Positions 31,330-39,803 of a stretch of 64,000 bases of DNA are shown here, in pieces. The position numbers and the translations under genes are program-made. The DNA is from Rhodoglobus sp. (lineage in GTDB: Bacteria; Actinomycetota; Actinomycetes; Actinomycetales; Microbacteriaceae). The DNA is taken from assembly GCA_025463605.1 (NCBI GenBank), contig JAODAV010000022.1, positions 62,001 through 126,000 of the forward strand, in the 5' to 3' direction. Every line of letters starts with the position of its first letter. Position 1 is the stretch's first letter. Below the pieces are notes generated by a model. It was not told the origin of the DNA and did not search any database. It was given only the letters and a program-made list of their open reading frames with translations.

Positions 31330-31638
31330 TTATCCCTCAAACTCCACGTTGCCGCGGCAGGCTTCGCCCGGGCTTGGCACTACATCCTTGAAGCCGTGGC
31401 TCACGAACCGTCCGTAACTCTGCACGTGCCCGTCCGTGACGAAGTCGTCGTTGAACTCGGGCGGCTGGATCTCCTCGGCGTCGGGGAGGTCCTGACCGGA
31501 GAAGGCGCAAGCCGAAGTGGCGTTCTCTGCGCCGGGAATCGGCTCCCCGTTACCGTTGGTCTCGCCAGCCTGAGCTGAAGTGGCTCCGGCGAAGACGAGC
31601 CCGAGTGCGACGATGCACCCGATTGTCATGTGTTTCAT
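31330..31638 (-). CDS. Small secreted protein, 102 aa
   Basis: ATG 31638 is chosen because AGGAGG stands four bases upstream; the ORF start at 31656 would place the ribosome site inside the gene. A Sec signal peptide (MTIGCIVALGLVFAGATSAQA, cleavage after AQA) precedes an acidic 80-residue mature part with two cysteines that may pair. First host gene right of the prophage. Function unknown. Confidence 0.75.
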   Translation of the reverse strand: MKHMTIGCIVALGLVFAGATSAQAGETNGNGEPIPGAENATSACAFSGQDLPDAEEIQPPEFNDDFVTDGHVQSYGRFVSHGFKDVVPSPGEACRGNVEFEG

Positions 31639-31780
31639 GTGTCCTCCTGTCATCAAGGACGGCCCGTGTGGCGTCGGCTGAAGCCAGCGGCCCGCCCCAC
31701 CTTCGCGAAAGCTACTCCTCGCGGGCTATTGGGGCAACGGGCTAGACACGAAGAAGTTTCAATGCGCGACACCTAAGGGG

Positions 31781-32839
31781 TCATGCGCTCAGGTCCACAG
31801 GCTCCGCGCGTAGCAGTTCCCGCACCATGGGGATGACCTCGCGGCCGTACAGCTCGATGGTCGCCAGCCGCTGCTCGAATGGCACCCGCCCGGTCGCGTA
31901 GGCGAGGTCGAAGCGCTGCAGCTTGAGAAGGCGGATGTAGGTAGCGAGCTTTGTCGCTACCGTCTCAGGCGAGCCGACGAAGTGCGCACCGTGATCCGCC
32001 TCGTTCTCGAAGAAGCTCATCGACGGCGTAGGACGGCGTTCGTCGCTCGCCCACATCTCCCGGCTGTAGGGGAACTGGATCGCCTTGGCCTCCTCGTCGG
32101 TGCGTGCGATGTACCCGTGCGAGTGCATCCCGACCGGCTGCAGATCGTGCCCGAACTCCTGCAAAGCCCGGTGGTACAGCTCGACGTAGGGCACGAATCG
32201 CGCGGGGTCACCCGCGATGACTGCGAGAATGAGCGGCAGCCCGAAGCGGGCGGCGCGCACAACCGACTGAGGGCTCCCGCCCACGGCGACCCAGGTAGGT
32301 AGGTGTCCGGCCGGGAGCGGGGGGTAGACGCGCTGATCCTGCAACGGACACCGCACCGTGCCCTGCCAGGTGACCGGCTGCTCCCGGATGAGCTTCGTGA
32401 ACAAGTCGAGCTTCTCGTCGAACAGTCGTTCGTAGTCGGTCAGGTCGTAGCCGAACAGCGGGAACGATTCGGTGAGAGAGCCGCGTCCCACGGCGATCTG
32501 GGCGCGTCCGTTCGAGATCGCGTCGAGTGTGGAGAATTCGGTGAACAGGCGCACCGGGTCCTGCGTGCTCAGCACGGTGACCGCCGTGCCGAGACGGATT
32601 CGCTGAGTACGCGAGGCGATGCCAGCGAGAACGACGGCTCCGGCGGAATCCATGAACTTCTCGCGGTAGTGCTCACTGACGTTGAAGGAGTCCACGCCCA
32701 CCTGCTCGGCGAGCACGGCCTCCTCGATCGCGTTGCGGATCACCTGGTCCCCGGGAAGGTCGTTCCCGTCTTCGTCGGCAGTCAGATAAAGCGGGGTGTC
32801 GAGTCCAAACTCGAATTCGTCAGGATCATGGTTACTCAT
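31781..32839 (-). CDS. LLM-class flavin-dependent oxidoreductase
   Basis: 352 aa, luciferase-like TIM-barrel monooxygenase that would use reduced FMN supplied by a partner reductase. Typical motifs: FNVSEHYREKF near the flavin pocket, GTAVTVLSTQDPVRLFTEFSTLDAISNGRAQIAVGRG, LPTWVAVGG and a C-terminal FVGSPETVATKL. Length is normal. The start codon lies nine bases from a GTGTACAC palindrome identical in half-sites to those before the neighbouring TetR gene, so it is probably under TetR control. Substrate unknown. Confidence 0.9.
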   Translation of the reverse strand: MSNHDPDEFEFGLDTPLYLTADEDGNDLPGDQVIRNAIEEAVLAEQVGVDSFNVSEHYREKFMDSAGAVVLAGIASRTQRIRLGTAVTVLSTQDPVRLFTEFSTLDAISNGRAQIAVGRGSLTESFPLFGYDLTDYERLFDEKLDLFTKLIREQPVTWQGTVRCPLQDQRVYPPLPAGHLPTWVAVGGSPQSVVRAARFGLPLILAVIAGDPARFVPYVELYHRALQEFGHDLQPVGMHSHGYIARTDEEAKAIQFPYSREMWASDERRPTPSMSFFENEADHGAHFVGSPETVATKLATYIRLLKLQRFDLAYATGRVPFEQRLATIELYGREVIPMVRELLRAEPVDLSA

Positions 32840-32847
32840 AGTTACTG

Positions 32848-32855
32848 GTGTACAC
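32848..32855. promoter_or_regulatory. GTGTACAC palindrome, probable TetR operator at the LLM gene
   Basis: Perfect 8-bp palindrome just upstream of the LLM start codon, sharing the GTGTAC half-site seen at 34119-34165. Confidence 0.45.
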
Positions 32856-32992
32856 TTTGATAACCGGTCACTTCAAACGCGCCCCGGTCACCGTGCGGTT
32901 ACCGACCAACCGGAGCCCTTATCGCGCGCCTCGAGGAGCAGTCGGCTTCCAGTGGGAGAGTGCTTCGGCCTGAGCCGAGCGAGGGACGCGGC

Positions 32993-33370
32993 TCAGCCCC
33001 GTGCGAGCAGTCGAATGGTGACCTCGTGCGCGTGCGGGCCCACAACGGTGCCGACGATCCTCGCACCGTAGCGATCGTACTTGGCGTGGTAGGCGGCGTC
33101 GATGGCATCATCGGCGGTGGGGTTCGCCGGAGCGAATGTGACGTCACGCTCGATGCCCCCCGCCCGGATACGACCGACGCCACTTGCCAGTGCCCGCAGA
33201 TACCAAGGGTTGTCCTTGCCGTACGCCGAACGCACGTACACGTCATGGCCCGCCCGAACGACCCACATCCTCACGTATGGCCGTAGCGTTCCGTCGGAGC
33301 GCTGAGACGCGAGCTGCAACTCCTCTGCGCCGCCGACCCGGTCGAGTTCGTCGGCGGTCCACGCCGTCAT
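32993..33370 (-). CDS. DUF2255 family protein
   Basis: 125 aa from ATG 33370, which overlaps the TetR stop (ATGA); the track start at 33382 lies upstream and is less likely. A split-barrel-like sequence with ELQLASQRSDGTLRPYVRMWVVRAGHDVYVRSAYG and DVTFAP, characteristic of DUF2255, a flavin-reductase-like/deazaflavin-like fold group of unknown function. Co-transcribed with the TetR gene. Confidence 0.8.
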   Translation of the reverse strand: MTAWTADELDRVGGAEELQLASQRSDGTLRPYVRMWVVRAGHDVYVRSAYGKDNPWYLRALASGVGRIRAGGIERDVTFAPANPTADDAIDAAYHAKYDRYGARIVGTVVGPHAHEVTIRLLARG

Positions 33371-34077
33371 CGGCTGCTCCATCCCCGTTCATGGAGCCGC
33401 TCGAACCCGTCGAGGAGGAGGTCGAGAGCGAACTCGAATTCGAACTCGTCGTCGCAGCCGTGGCCGACGACGGAACCGTCGTCGTGGTTGCGCGAGGTGG
33501 CAATCGCGACGATATTCGGATACCGCTGCTGCATCTGCTGCACCGTGGCGGCCCGCACCTCAGCCGGGACCTCGACGGGCGCCTCGCCCTTCACTGGGGC
33601 CGCGTCGTCGAACAGCTCCTGCGTGAACCCCCACATGCGACCACCGATGGCGTGCATGACGTGATGAGTGAGATCGACGGAGAAGCCGCCGGCGAGCAAC
33701 ATGCCGGCGAACGAATCCATGAAGCCGAGCACGGCTGGGGTTTTGTTGGTGCGCGACTCGATGGCCTGGCGAGCCCACGGATGACGCTGGAGCGCGCGTC
33801 TCGCCGAGAGCACTCTCTGCCGCACCGCGCTCTTCCAGTCGGTATCGCGTATCGGCGGGTCGATCTCTTCGACGATGACCTCGACCATGCCGTCGAGTAG
33901 TTCCTCTTTGTTCTCGACGTGCTTGTAGAGGGCCATCGGCACCACGTCGAGTTCCTGCGCGAGCCTTCGCATACTGAGCGCCTCGATTCCCACCTCGTCG
34001 GCGAGGGATACGGCCGCCTGCAGCACGCGATCCCGGTTCAGGCGCACTCGCCGTTCGACTTCGACCTGTGGAGTCAT
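33367..34077 (-). CDS. TetR family transcriptional regulator
   Basis: 236 aa from ATG 34077; the listed longer ORF crosses the operator region and is rejected. N-terminal HTH at about residues 15-60 (RVLQAAVSLADEVGIEALSMRR, then VPMALYKHVENKEELLDGM) and a TetR C-terminal helical domain of the tetracycline-repressor type (PWARQAIESR, HHVMHAIGGRMWGFTQ). Ligand unknown. Upstream GTGTAC/GTACAC repeats suggest autoregulation, and the same half-site stands before the LLM gene. Confidence 0.92.
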   Translation of the reverse strand: MTPQVEVERRVRLNRDRVLQAAVSLADEVGIEALSMRRLAQELDVVPMALYKHVENKEELLDGMVEVIVEEIDPPIRDTDWKSAVRQRVLSARRALQRHPWARQAIESRTNKTPAVLGFMDSFAGMLLAGGFSVDLTHHVMHAIGGRMWGFTQELFDDAAPVKGEAPVEVPAEVRAATVQQMQQRYPNIVAIATSRNHDDGSVVGHGCDDEFEFEFALDLLLDGFERLHERGWSSR

Positions 34078-34118
34078 CCGATACCTCCCGCTTCTTGCGC
34101 CCCGTGATGTGGACAGGA

Positions 34119-34165
34119 GTACACCGTACACATTACTCGCGGGGAGAACGGTGTACGCAGTACAC
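34119..34165. promoter_or_regulatory. Paired GTACAC/GTGTAC operators before the TetR gene
   Basis: GTACACCGTACAC (34119-34131) and GTGTACGCAGTACAC (34151-34165, a perfect 6-3-6 inverted repeat) lie 42 to 88 bases upstream of the TetR start. Two sites twenty bases apart are suitable for two repressor dimers. Confidence 0.6.
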
Positions 34166-34226
34166 TTACCCATCGCCGGCGCTCGATCGGCCTGCGCAAG
34201 CCCGAACGGGTGTAGTCGCGGCCGCC

Positions 34227-35156
34227 TCAGCCGCGATACCAGTTCAGCACCCGCATGGCTCGAAGGGTGTTCCACCGGCTCGGCTCACCGTCACCATCTT
34301 CCATGTCGAAGTGCACGTCGCCGAGGTGCGTGTTCTCGAGCGCCCACCGGCCGTCTTCCCCGCGCTTGCTCTCGACGAGCTGGATGGCCTCCGCCATGCG
34401 GTCGTCGGGTGTTACACGCGCCGCCCGCAGGTAGTCGAGCGCCCGGAGCACGTCGTAGTGCCACCGGGTCGGAAAGGAGAACTGCAGCCAGTGGTTGTTG
34501 GCAATATCGCCGTCGGAAAGCCTGCGCATGAGGTGCCGTTCGAGCAGGTACTCGTGTGCACGCTCGCGTACGGCAGTGACCTCGGGCACCGCGCCGACCG
34601 CCCGCTCGTACTCGAGCAGACCCTCCAGCACGGCGATCGTGCTGTTGAACGATCCGCGAGTCGACCCGTTCTCGGCCTCGCAGTTCCATCCGCCGTCCTC
34701 GAGTTGCTCGGTCAGTAGGCGATCGACGATGCCGCGAACGTCTTCGCCGAAGTAGGCGCCGATCGCGACGGCCATTCCGTTGATGCACGGCTCGACCTCG
34801 CCATCGAAGAAGTCCTGTCCGTCGTGCTCCCACTTGCTGTTCTCGCGGACGAGCGCAATCGCTCCCCGCACCCGTTCATCGGAGGGGAGCACCCCGAGTT
34901 GGCGCAGCAGCATGAGGCTGAACGACGTAGCCGTCCACGGCTGATAACCCTTCAGAACGGTTACAGCAGGAAAGTGCGTACCGCCCGCCCATTGGCCGTC
35001 GCCGCCCTGCAGTGCGAGAAGGCGGGCGCCCCACCCCTCGTGGGCGACTCTCGCCCGTTCGGCGGCAATTTCGGCATCCGGTTCGCCCGTGAGGTCCCGC
35101 ATCACCTGCCAGCGGATCGCGGGTTCGGAGTCGAGCAGCCAGTCCGTGACGGTCAT
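34227..35156 (-). CDS. Squalene cyclase/prenyltransferase-like alpha-toroid protein, 309 aa
   Basis: ATG 35156 starts the family-like MTVTDWLLDSEPAIRWQV; the ORF extension to 35324 is rejected. Repeats of the alpha/alpha barrel type with DGQW, EDGGWNCEAENGSTRGSF and EDGRWALENTHLG resemble terpene-cyclase or squalene-cyclase-like repeats, but no DXDD acid motif is seen, so it is probably not a cyclase. Such proteins are widespread in actinobacteria and uncharacterised. Cytoplasmic, no signal peptide. Confidence 0.8.
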   Translation of the reverse strand: MTVTDWLLDSEPAIRWQVMRDLTGEPDAEIAAERARVAHEGWGARLLALQGGDGQWAGGTHFPAVTVLKGYQPWTATSFSLMLLRQLGVLPSDERVRGAIALVRENSKWEHDGQDFFDGEVEPCINGMAVAIGAYFGEDVRGIVDRLLTEQLEDGGWNCEAENGSTRGSFNSTIAVLEGLLEYERAVGAVPEVTAVRERAHEYLLERHLMRRLSDGDIANNHWLQFSFPTRWHYDVLRALDYLRAARVTPDDRMAEAIQLVESKRGEDGRWALENTHLGDVHFDMEDGDGEPSRWNTLRAMRVLNWYRG

Positions 35157-35229
35157 CCCTCGACGGTACTTCACGGGGCCGTCACCCCGGAAGACGCCCA
35201 AATGACGCTGCCCACCAGGCGCCGCGGTG

Positions 35230-35373
35230 ATGCGGGCCGCGGTCCACGAGTGTTTCGGCCCCCCGGAGGTCATCCACCTCGAAGAGGTTCCCCAGCCCGC
35301 CCTTGGCCCCGACGACGTGCTCATCCGAGTTCACGCGAGCACGGTCAGCGCGGCGGACTACCGAGCCCGCTGT
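35230..35373 (+). pseudogene. Remnant of a zinc-type alcohol dehydrogenase / quinone oxidoreductase
   Basis: The first ~47 residues (MRAAVHECFGPPEVIHLEEVP... DDVLIRVHASTVSAADYRAR) match the N-terminal GroES-like part of NADPH:quinone reductases, which are normally about 300-330 aa. The similarity then stops abruptly, the frame continues as non-homologous Ser/Ala/Arg sequence and the convergent gene begins at 35523. There is no nucleotide-binding domain, so the gene is a truncated relic. Confidence 0.7.
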
Positions 35374-35522
35374 ACGTCGTCGTACGCATCGCTGCGGCGA
35401 GCACTCGCTGACGGAGGCGCCCATGCCGCACCTGCAACTCGCCGAACGGTCGCAAAGACACCTATAGGGCACCCCGCGGGCTGCGTTTGCGCCCATTGGG
35501 ACGTTTCACAGAGATGGGGCGA

Positions 35523-36980
35523 CTAGTGCGGCGGTTCGGGGCCGAGGTTCGCGAGCGAGGCCCGGATGCCGAAGTGCCGTTCGAGCGCGAGCCTCGCCGC
35601 GAACCATCCGTTCATGCCGTGCACCGCCGGGCCGGGCGGGGTCGACGCCGAGCACAAGTAGAGGCCTTCGACCGGCGTCTGCCACGGTTTCGTCGAGACG
35701 ACCGGCCGCTTCAGCAGCTGTCGCACGGTGACGGCCCCGCCCAGGATGTCTCCCCCGATGTCGTTGGGGTTGTACTGACCGAGTTCCGCGGCCGTGCGCG
35801 AGGCGCTCGCGAGGATGGTGTCGCCGAAGCCGGGCGCGAACCGCTCGATCTGCCGGGTGATCACCTCGGTCTGGTCGAGCGTGGACCCGCGCGGAACGTG
35901 GGAGTACGCCCACAGCGTGTGCTTGCCCGCGGGAGCACGGCTCGGGTCGAGGATGCTCAACTGGGTCGTCAGCACGAACGGCGCGTCGGGGTGGCGGCCC
36001 CGCGCGACGTCACGCTCGGCCGCCGCGATCTCCTCGCGGCCGCCGCCGAGGTGCACGGTGGGGGCTTCGGCGACTGCCGGGTTGGCCCACGGAACGGGAG
36101 CCGAGAGCGCGAAGTCCACCTTTGCGACGCCGTCGCCGTGTCGGAATCGCCGCAGTGCACGGAGGTATCCCGCGGGCAGGGCGTCCCCCGCGAAGTCGGC
36201 GAGGAACTCCGGCGACGTGTCGAGCAGCGTGACCCGAGAGGATTCGAGGTCGGCCGGGCTCCGGACATCCTGATCGAGCACGATCTCGCCCCCGTGGGCA
36301 CGAAAGTCGTCCGCGAGCGCATCCGCGATGGATTGCGAGCCACCGACGGGAAACCCCCACCCGGCCGCGTGAGCGTGGGCGCCGAGAACCAGCGCGGTTC
36401 CCGCGGTCGCCAGTGACGGCGGGGTGCCGATCGAGTGGGATGCAACTCCCGTGAGCAGAGCCGGAGCGACGTGGTCGCGGAACCGCGCGTTCCAGGCCGG
36501 GGTGCCCTGCTCGAGCACTCGAAGCGCGAAGGACAGCGCAACGCCGGGGTCCGAGGGAAACTGCAGCAGTTGCGACCCCGTCACCGAGGTCAGTCCCGCG
36601 ATGTGCTCGGCGAGCGGCGCGAAGAGCGTCAGCCAGGCGTGGCCGTCCCGGCCGAGGGCCGCCGCGGTGCGGTGCAGGTTGCGGTACGCCAGACCGGCCA
36701 GACCTCCATCGAGCGGATGCGCATACGAGACCTCGGGGATGACGAACGGCACCCGCTCCGTGAGTGCGAACGCGCGGAAGAATGGTGAGGCGAGTGCGGC
36801 CGGATGCACGGCCGAACACACGTCGTGCCGGAATCCGGGCAGGGTCAGCTCGGCCGTGCGCAGGCCACCACCGACGGTCGAGGCGCGTTCGATGAGTCGC
36901 ACCCCGAGGCCGGCGCGAGCGAGCGTGACCGCGGCGGCGAGGCCGTTCGGTCCGCTGCCCACAACGGTTGCGTCGATCAC
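35523..36980 (-). CDS. Phytoene desaturase-like FAD-dependent oxidoreductase
   Basis: 485 aa from GTG 36980. Begins with a Rossmann FAD-binding motif (VVGSGPNGLAAAVTLARAG and later GGGLRT), and ends with the C-terminal flavin signature (GLYLCSASTPPGPAVHGMNGWFAA). This is the NAD(P)/FAD oxidoreductase family related to phytoene desaturases and PYROXD2; no carotenoid genes are nearby, so the substrate is unknown. It is coupled to the preceding lipase-maturation-like gene by a GTGA overlap. Confidence 0.88.
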   Translation of the reverse strand: MIDATVVGSGPNGLAAAVTLARAGLGVRLIERASTVGGGLRTAELTLPGFRHDVCSAVHPAALASPFFRAFALTERVPFVIPEVSYAHPLDGGLAGLAYRNLHRTAAALGRDGHAWLTLFAPLAEHIAGLTSVTGSQLLQFPSDPGVALSFALRVLEQGTPAWNARFRDHVAPALLTGVASHSIGTPPSLATAGTALVLGAHAHAAGWGFPVGGSQSIADALADDFRAHGGEIVLDQDVRSPADLESSRVTLLDTSPEFLADFAGDALPAGYLRALRRFRHGDGVAKVDFALSAPVPWANPAVAEAPTVHLGGGREEIAAAERDVARGRHPDAPFVLTTQLSILDPSRAPAGKHTLWAYSHVPRGSTLDQTEVITRQIERFAPGFGDTILASASRTAAELGQYNPNDIGGDILGGAVTVRQLLKRPVVSTKPWQTPVEGLYLCSASTPPGPAVHGMNGWFAARLALERHFGIRASLANLGPEPPH

Positions 36981-38428
36981 GGGCGTTCGCTTGCCGGTGC
37001 TCTGCCCGAGCCGGACACTGGCGGTACGAGCATCCCGACCTCTTCTCGCATCCACCATAGGTGGTTACTTCGACGCTCCCGGCGGGTCGCGAAACGATAG
37101 AGGAACACCCGGGCTCGAACCCAGCGGGGCGGCGTTCCGGAGAATGGGTCTCTACGCAGCAGCTTCAGCGTTCCGGCATCGGCTTCGAGCAGCCGCACGA
37201 GGAACACCCTGAACCAGAGAGTGTCACGGAATCCGAGCGCGAGGAACCACATCAGCCAGTCGAGCCGCAAGTGGTACGGGGCATATTGGCGCGGGATGCG
37301 CGCGGGATCACCCGGTTTGCCCTTGAACTCGTAGGCGAGCCACTCGGCGTCGTCGTCGGGACTCTCGGCTTGGGTGCCCTCGACGATCACCTCGTACCGC
37401 TCCTTCGTGACGCTGCCGAATGCCCCGTACGCGTTCACCAGGTGCCAGCGGTTGAAGCTCGCGTTCATGAGCTGATGGCGGGAGAACAGGTTGCGAAGCG
37501 GCCACCAGCTCAGCACCGCGATGAATGCCGTCACCGCGAGCACGATCACGCCGAACCACAGCGGCACCTCGGTCGTGCCCCCGTCCGCGGAAATCGCGGG
37601 AATGAGGCGATGGATGACCGGGTCGCTGACCGCCGAGAACGCGAGAACGATCGTGAGGACGTTCAACCACGCGAAATTGCCGGTAACCACGAGCCACAAC
37701 TGGGTGAGCACCACGACGGCCGCGGCGATGCTCGCCACGGGCTGCGGCGCGAACAAGTAGAACGGCACGATCAGTTGCGCGAAATGGTTGCCCAGCACCT
37801 CGATGCGATGGAACCACCGTGGCATGAGGTGAGCGAACCGGCTCAGAGGGTTCGGCATCGGCTGGGTCTCGTGGTGGTAGTTGAGCGCGGTGAGATCGCG
37901 CCACGACTTGTCGCCGCGCATCTTGATCATTCCGGCGCCGAACTCCAGCCGGAACACCAACCACCTCGTGAGCCAGATGATCGTCACCGGCGGCGCCACC
38001 TGGCTCGAACCGAGCAGGGCGACCATGAATCCGGCCTCGAGCAGGAGGCTCTCCCAGCCGAATCCATAGAACGTCTGGCCTACGGTGACGATGGAGAGGT
38101 AGGCGGCCCAGATGAGCAGGAAGAGCACCATGGGCACCCAGGCGGGGCCCAGCTGCGGCAGGCCCGCGACGAGGGATGCCGAGACGAGTGCCCCGCCCCA
38201 GGCGATGAGGCGAAGCATCCGGTCGGAATATCGCCAGCGGAAGATCGTGGGCTGGCGGCGGCCGTACGGCGAGCGAAGAAAATGCGTCACCGGCAGCAGG
38301 CCGCGCTCGCCGAGCAGCGCCGGAAACTGGGCCGCCGTGGACAGGAACGCGATCAGGTAGATCGCAGCCGTGCCGCGCTGCAGGATCTCGCGTGCGAACT
38401 CGTAGTCGTTGTCGCCGAGCCAGTCCAT
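36977..38428 (-). CDS. Lipase maturation factor family membrane protein
   Basis: 483 aa from ATG 38428. About eight or nine membrane segments in the first 340 residues with the family's conserved FGWESLLLEAGF and WLTRWLVFRLEFGAGMIKMRGDKSWRDLTAL, then a soluble C-terminal domain with NAYGAFGSVTKERYEVIVEGT and PRQYAPYHLRLDWLMWF. In animals LMF1 assists lipase folding; bacterial roles are unknown. It heads a two-gene operon with the FAD oxidoreductase. Confidence 0.9.
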   Translation of the reverse strand: MDWLGDNDYEFAREILQRGTAAIYLIAFLSTAAQFPALLGERGLLPVTHFLRSPYGRRQPTIFRWRYSDRMLRLIAWGGALVSASLVAGLPQLGPAWVPMVLFLLIWAAYLSIVTVGQTFYGFGWESLLLEAGFMVALLGSSQVAPPVTIIWLTRWLVFRLEFGAGMIKMRGDKSWRDLTALNYHHETQPMPNPLSRFAHLMPRWFHRIEVLGNHFAQLIVPFYLFAPQPVASIAAAVVVLTQLWLVVTGNFAWLNVLTIVLAFSAVSDPVIHRLIPAISADGGTTEVPLWFGVIVLAVTAFIAVLSWWPLRNLFSRHQLMNASFNRWHLVNAYGAFGSVTKERYEVIVEGTQAESPDDDAEWLAYEFKGKPGDPARIPRQYAPYHLRLDWLMWFLALGFRDTLWFRVFLVRLLEADAGTLKLLRRDPFSGTPPRWVRARVFLYRFATRRERRSNHLWWMREEVGMLVPPVSGSGRAPASERP

Positions 38429-38505
38429 GGTGTTCTGCCTACGCTCCCCGTACGCGCGGCGCAAGGCCCTTGGCCGCCGTGGGTTTCGGGCGTAGTTTCA
38501 CAGCC

Positions 38506-38820
38506 GTGGCCGACGATCAGACCAGGATCACCAACCAGCCCGCGCTCACCACCTCGACGGGCCGGAGCTGGCTGATCATCGGCGCGCTGTTCACCGGGAT
38601 CTCGCTCGGAGTCCTGGTACCGATGACGGCGTTGCCCCCGGCTGGTGTCGCGCTCGTTGCGGCCGTCGCCGTGGCTGTGCTCTACATCGGGATGCTCGTC
38701 GTCAGAGCCACTGTGCCGCCGGGCCGACGACGGTTGGGCCTGATGGCCGCCGGGTTGCTCGCGATCGCCGCGATCTCCCTCGTCGCGACGGGAGTTGTCG
38801 CTTTCACTGCAGCTGCGTGA
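38506..38820 (+). CDS. Small integral membrane protein, 104 aa
   Basis: GTG 38506. Polar N-terminus of about 20 residues and three hydrophobic segments (SWLIIGALFTGISLGVLVPM, GVALVAAVAVAVLYIGMLVV, LMAAGLLAIAAISLVATGVVAF). Divergent from the lipase-maturation-like gene and convergent with the isomerase gene, overlapping its end by 17 bases. Not recognised. Confidence 0.75.
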   Translation: MADDQTRITNQPALTTSTGRSWLIIGALFTGISLGVLVPMTALPPAGVALVAAVAVAVLYIGMLVVRATVPPGRRRLGLMAAGLLAIAAISLVATGVVAFTAAA

Positions 38821-39646
38821 CGTACGGCTCCACGAGATCGGCATACCGCGTGGCGGCGGTGGCAGCGACGGTCGCGTAGTCGGTGTCCCAGATCTGCTGG
38901 TTGAAGATCTCGCACTCGATGTCTCCGGCGTAGCCGGTGGCCGCGACCGCGCGCGCGAGCGACTCGAAGTCGATGTACCCGTCGCCCGGGTAGCCGCGGC
39001 TCAGCAGCGGGTCCGCCGCGATCGGCATGTTCCAGTCGCAGACCTGGTAGGTCGCGATGCGGCCCCCGGCGCCGGCACGTGCGATCTGCTCGAGCACGGC
39101 AGGGTCCCAGAAGATGTGGAACGTATCGACGACCACTCCCACCGCGCGCGCATCGAACTGCTCCGCCAGGTCGAGCGCCTGCCCGAGCGTCGACACGACC
39201 GCCCGGTCGGTCACGTACATGGGATGCAGCGGCTCGATCGCGAGGGACACCCCTGCCGCGAGCGCGTCGCCCTCGAGTTCACCGATCGCATCACGCACGC
39301 GTTCGCGCGCGCCGACGAGATCCCGGGAGCCGACGGGCAGTCCGCCCGCGACAAGCACGAGCGTGGGAGCGCCGAGGGCCGCCGTCTCCTCGATCGCGCG
39401 GCGGTTGTCGTCGATCGTCGCGCGCCGTGCGGGCCCCTCCTGCGCGGTGAAGAACCCCCCGCGGCACAGGCTCGAGACCCGCAGGCCCGCGTCGCGCACG
39501 AGAGCGGCACTCGCGGCGAGGCCGAACTCGGCCACAGGCTCGCGCCAGAGTCCGATCGACGGGATGCCGGCATCCACCGTCGCCGCCACGGCCTCCGTCA
39601 TAGTCGCGTACTTGATCGACGCCTGGTTGAGTGAGAACCGGTTCAT
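38804..39646 (-). CDS. Sugar phosphate isomerase/epimerase (xylose isomerase-like TIM barrel)
   Basis: 280 aa, GGAGG before ATG 39646. AP endonuclease 2-like TIM barrel with metal ligands expected in LAIEPLHP (Glu), VVDTFHIFWDP (Asp/His), QVCDWN (His-equivalent region) and a final ECEIF (Glu). Such enzymes interconvert keto sugars. It follows the DUF993 and Gfo/Idh/MocA genes and is probably part of the same catabolic cluster, though separated by a palindromic element. Confidence 0.88.
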   Translation of the reverse strand: MNRFSLNQASIKYATMTEAVAATVDAGIPSIGLWREPVAEFGLAASAALVRDAGLRVSSLCRGGFFTAQEGPARRATIDDNRRAIEETAALGAPTLVLVAGGLPVGSRDLVGARERVRDAIGELEGDALAAGVSLAIEPLHPMYVTDRAVVSTLGQALDLAEQFDARAVGVVVDTFHIFWDPAVLEQIARAGAGGRIATYQVCDWNMPIAADPLLSRGYPGDGYIDFESLARAVAATGYAGDIECEIFNQQIWDTDYATVAATAATRYADLVEPYVTQLQ

Positions 39647-39670
39647 CGGGTCGCCTCCGTCCCGCGCCTA

Positions 39671-39770
39671 CTGCGCATAACTCCTGCAAATTTCTGGATC
39701 GAAGGTGCCGAAGCCCGCGGTTGCGCCACCCTCGCTGCGCGACCCCAGGAATTGCAGGAGTTATGCGCAG
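39671..39770. repeat. 100-bp extragenic palindromic element (REP/MITE-like)
   Basis: Nineteen-base perfect inverted arms CTGCGCATAACTCCTGCAA and TTGCAGGAGTTATGCGCAG enclose about 62 bases that contain further short matches (TTTCTGG/CCAGGAA). It lies between two genes of one catabolic cluster. The arm sequence is AT-richer than its surroundings, typical of an inserted mobile repeat or a long transcript hairpin. Confidence 0.75.
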
Positions 39771-39803
39771 GGAGGCGGCGGGCCGGGTTGAGTATGGGCG
39801 ACG

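Noticed and set aside
37061-38575. 504-aa forward ORF opposite the lipase maturation factor gene
   Set aside because: Low-complexity His/Glu/Arg/Gln translation without motifs, whereas the reverse strand shows a clear family.
38795-39634. 279-aa forward ORF opposite the sugar isomerase
   Set aside because: The reverse-strand protein has the TIM-barrel motifs and a ribosome site; the forward one has neither.
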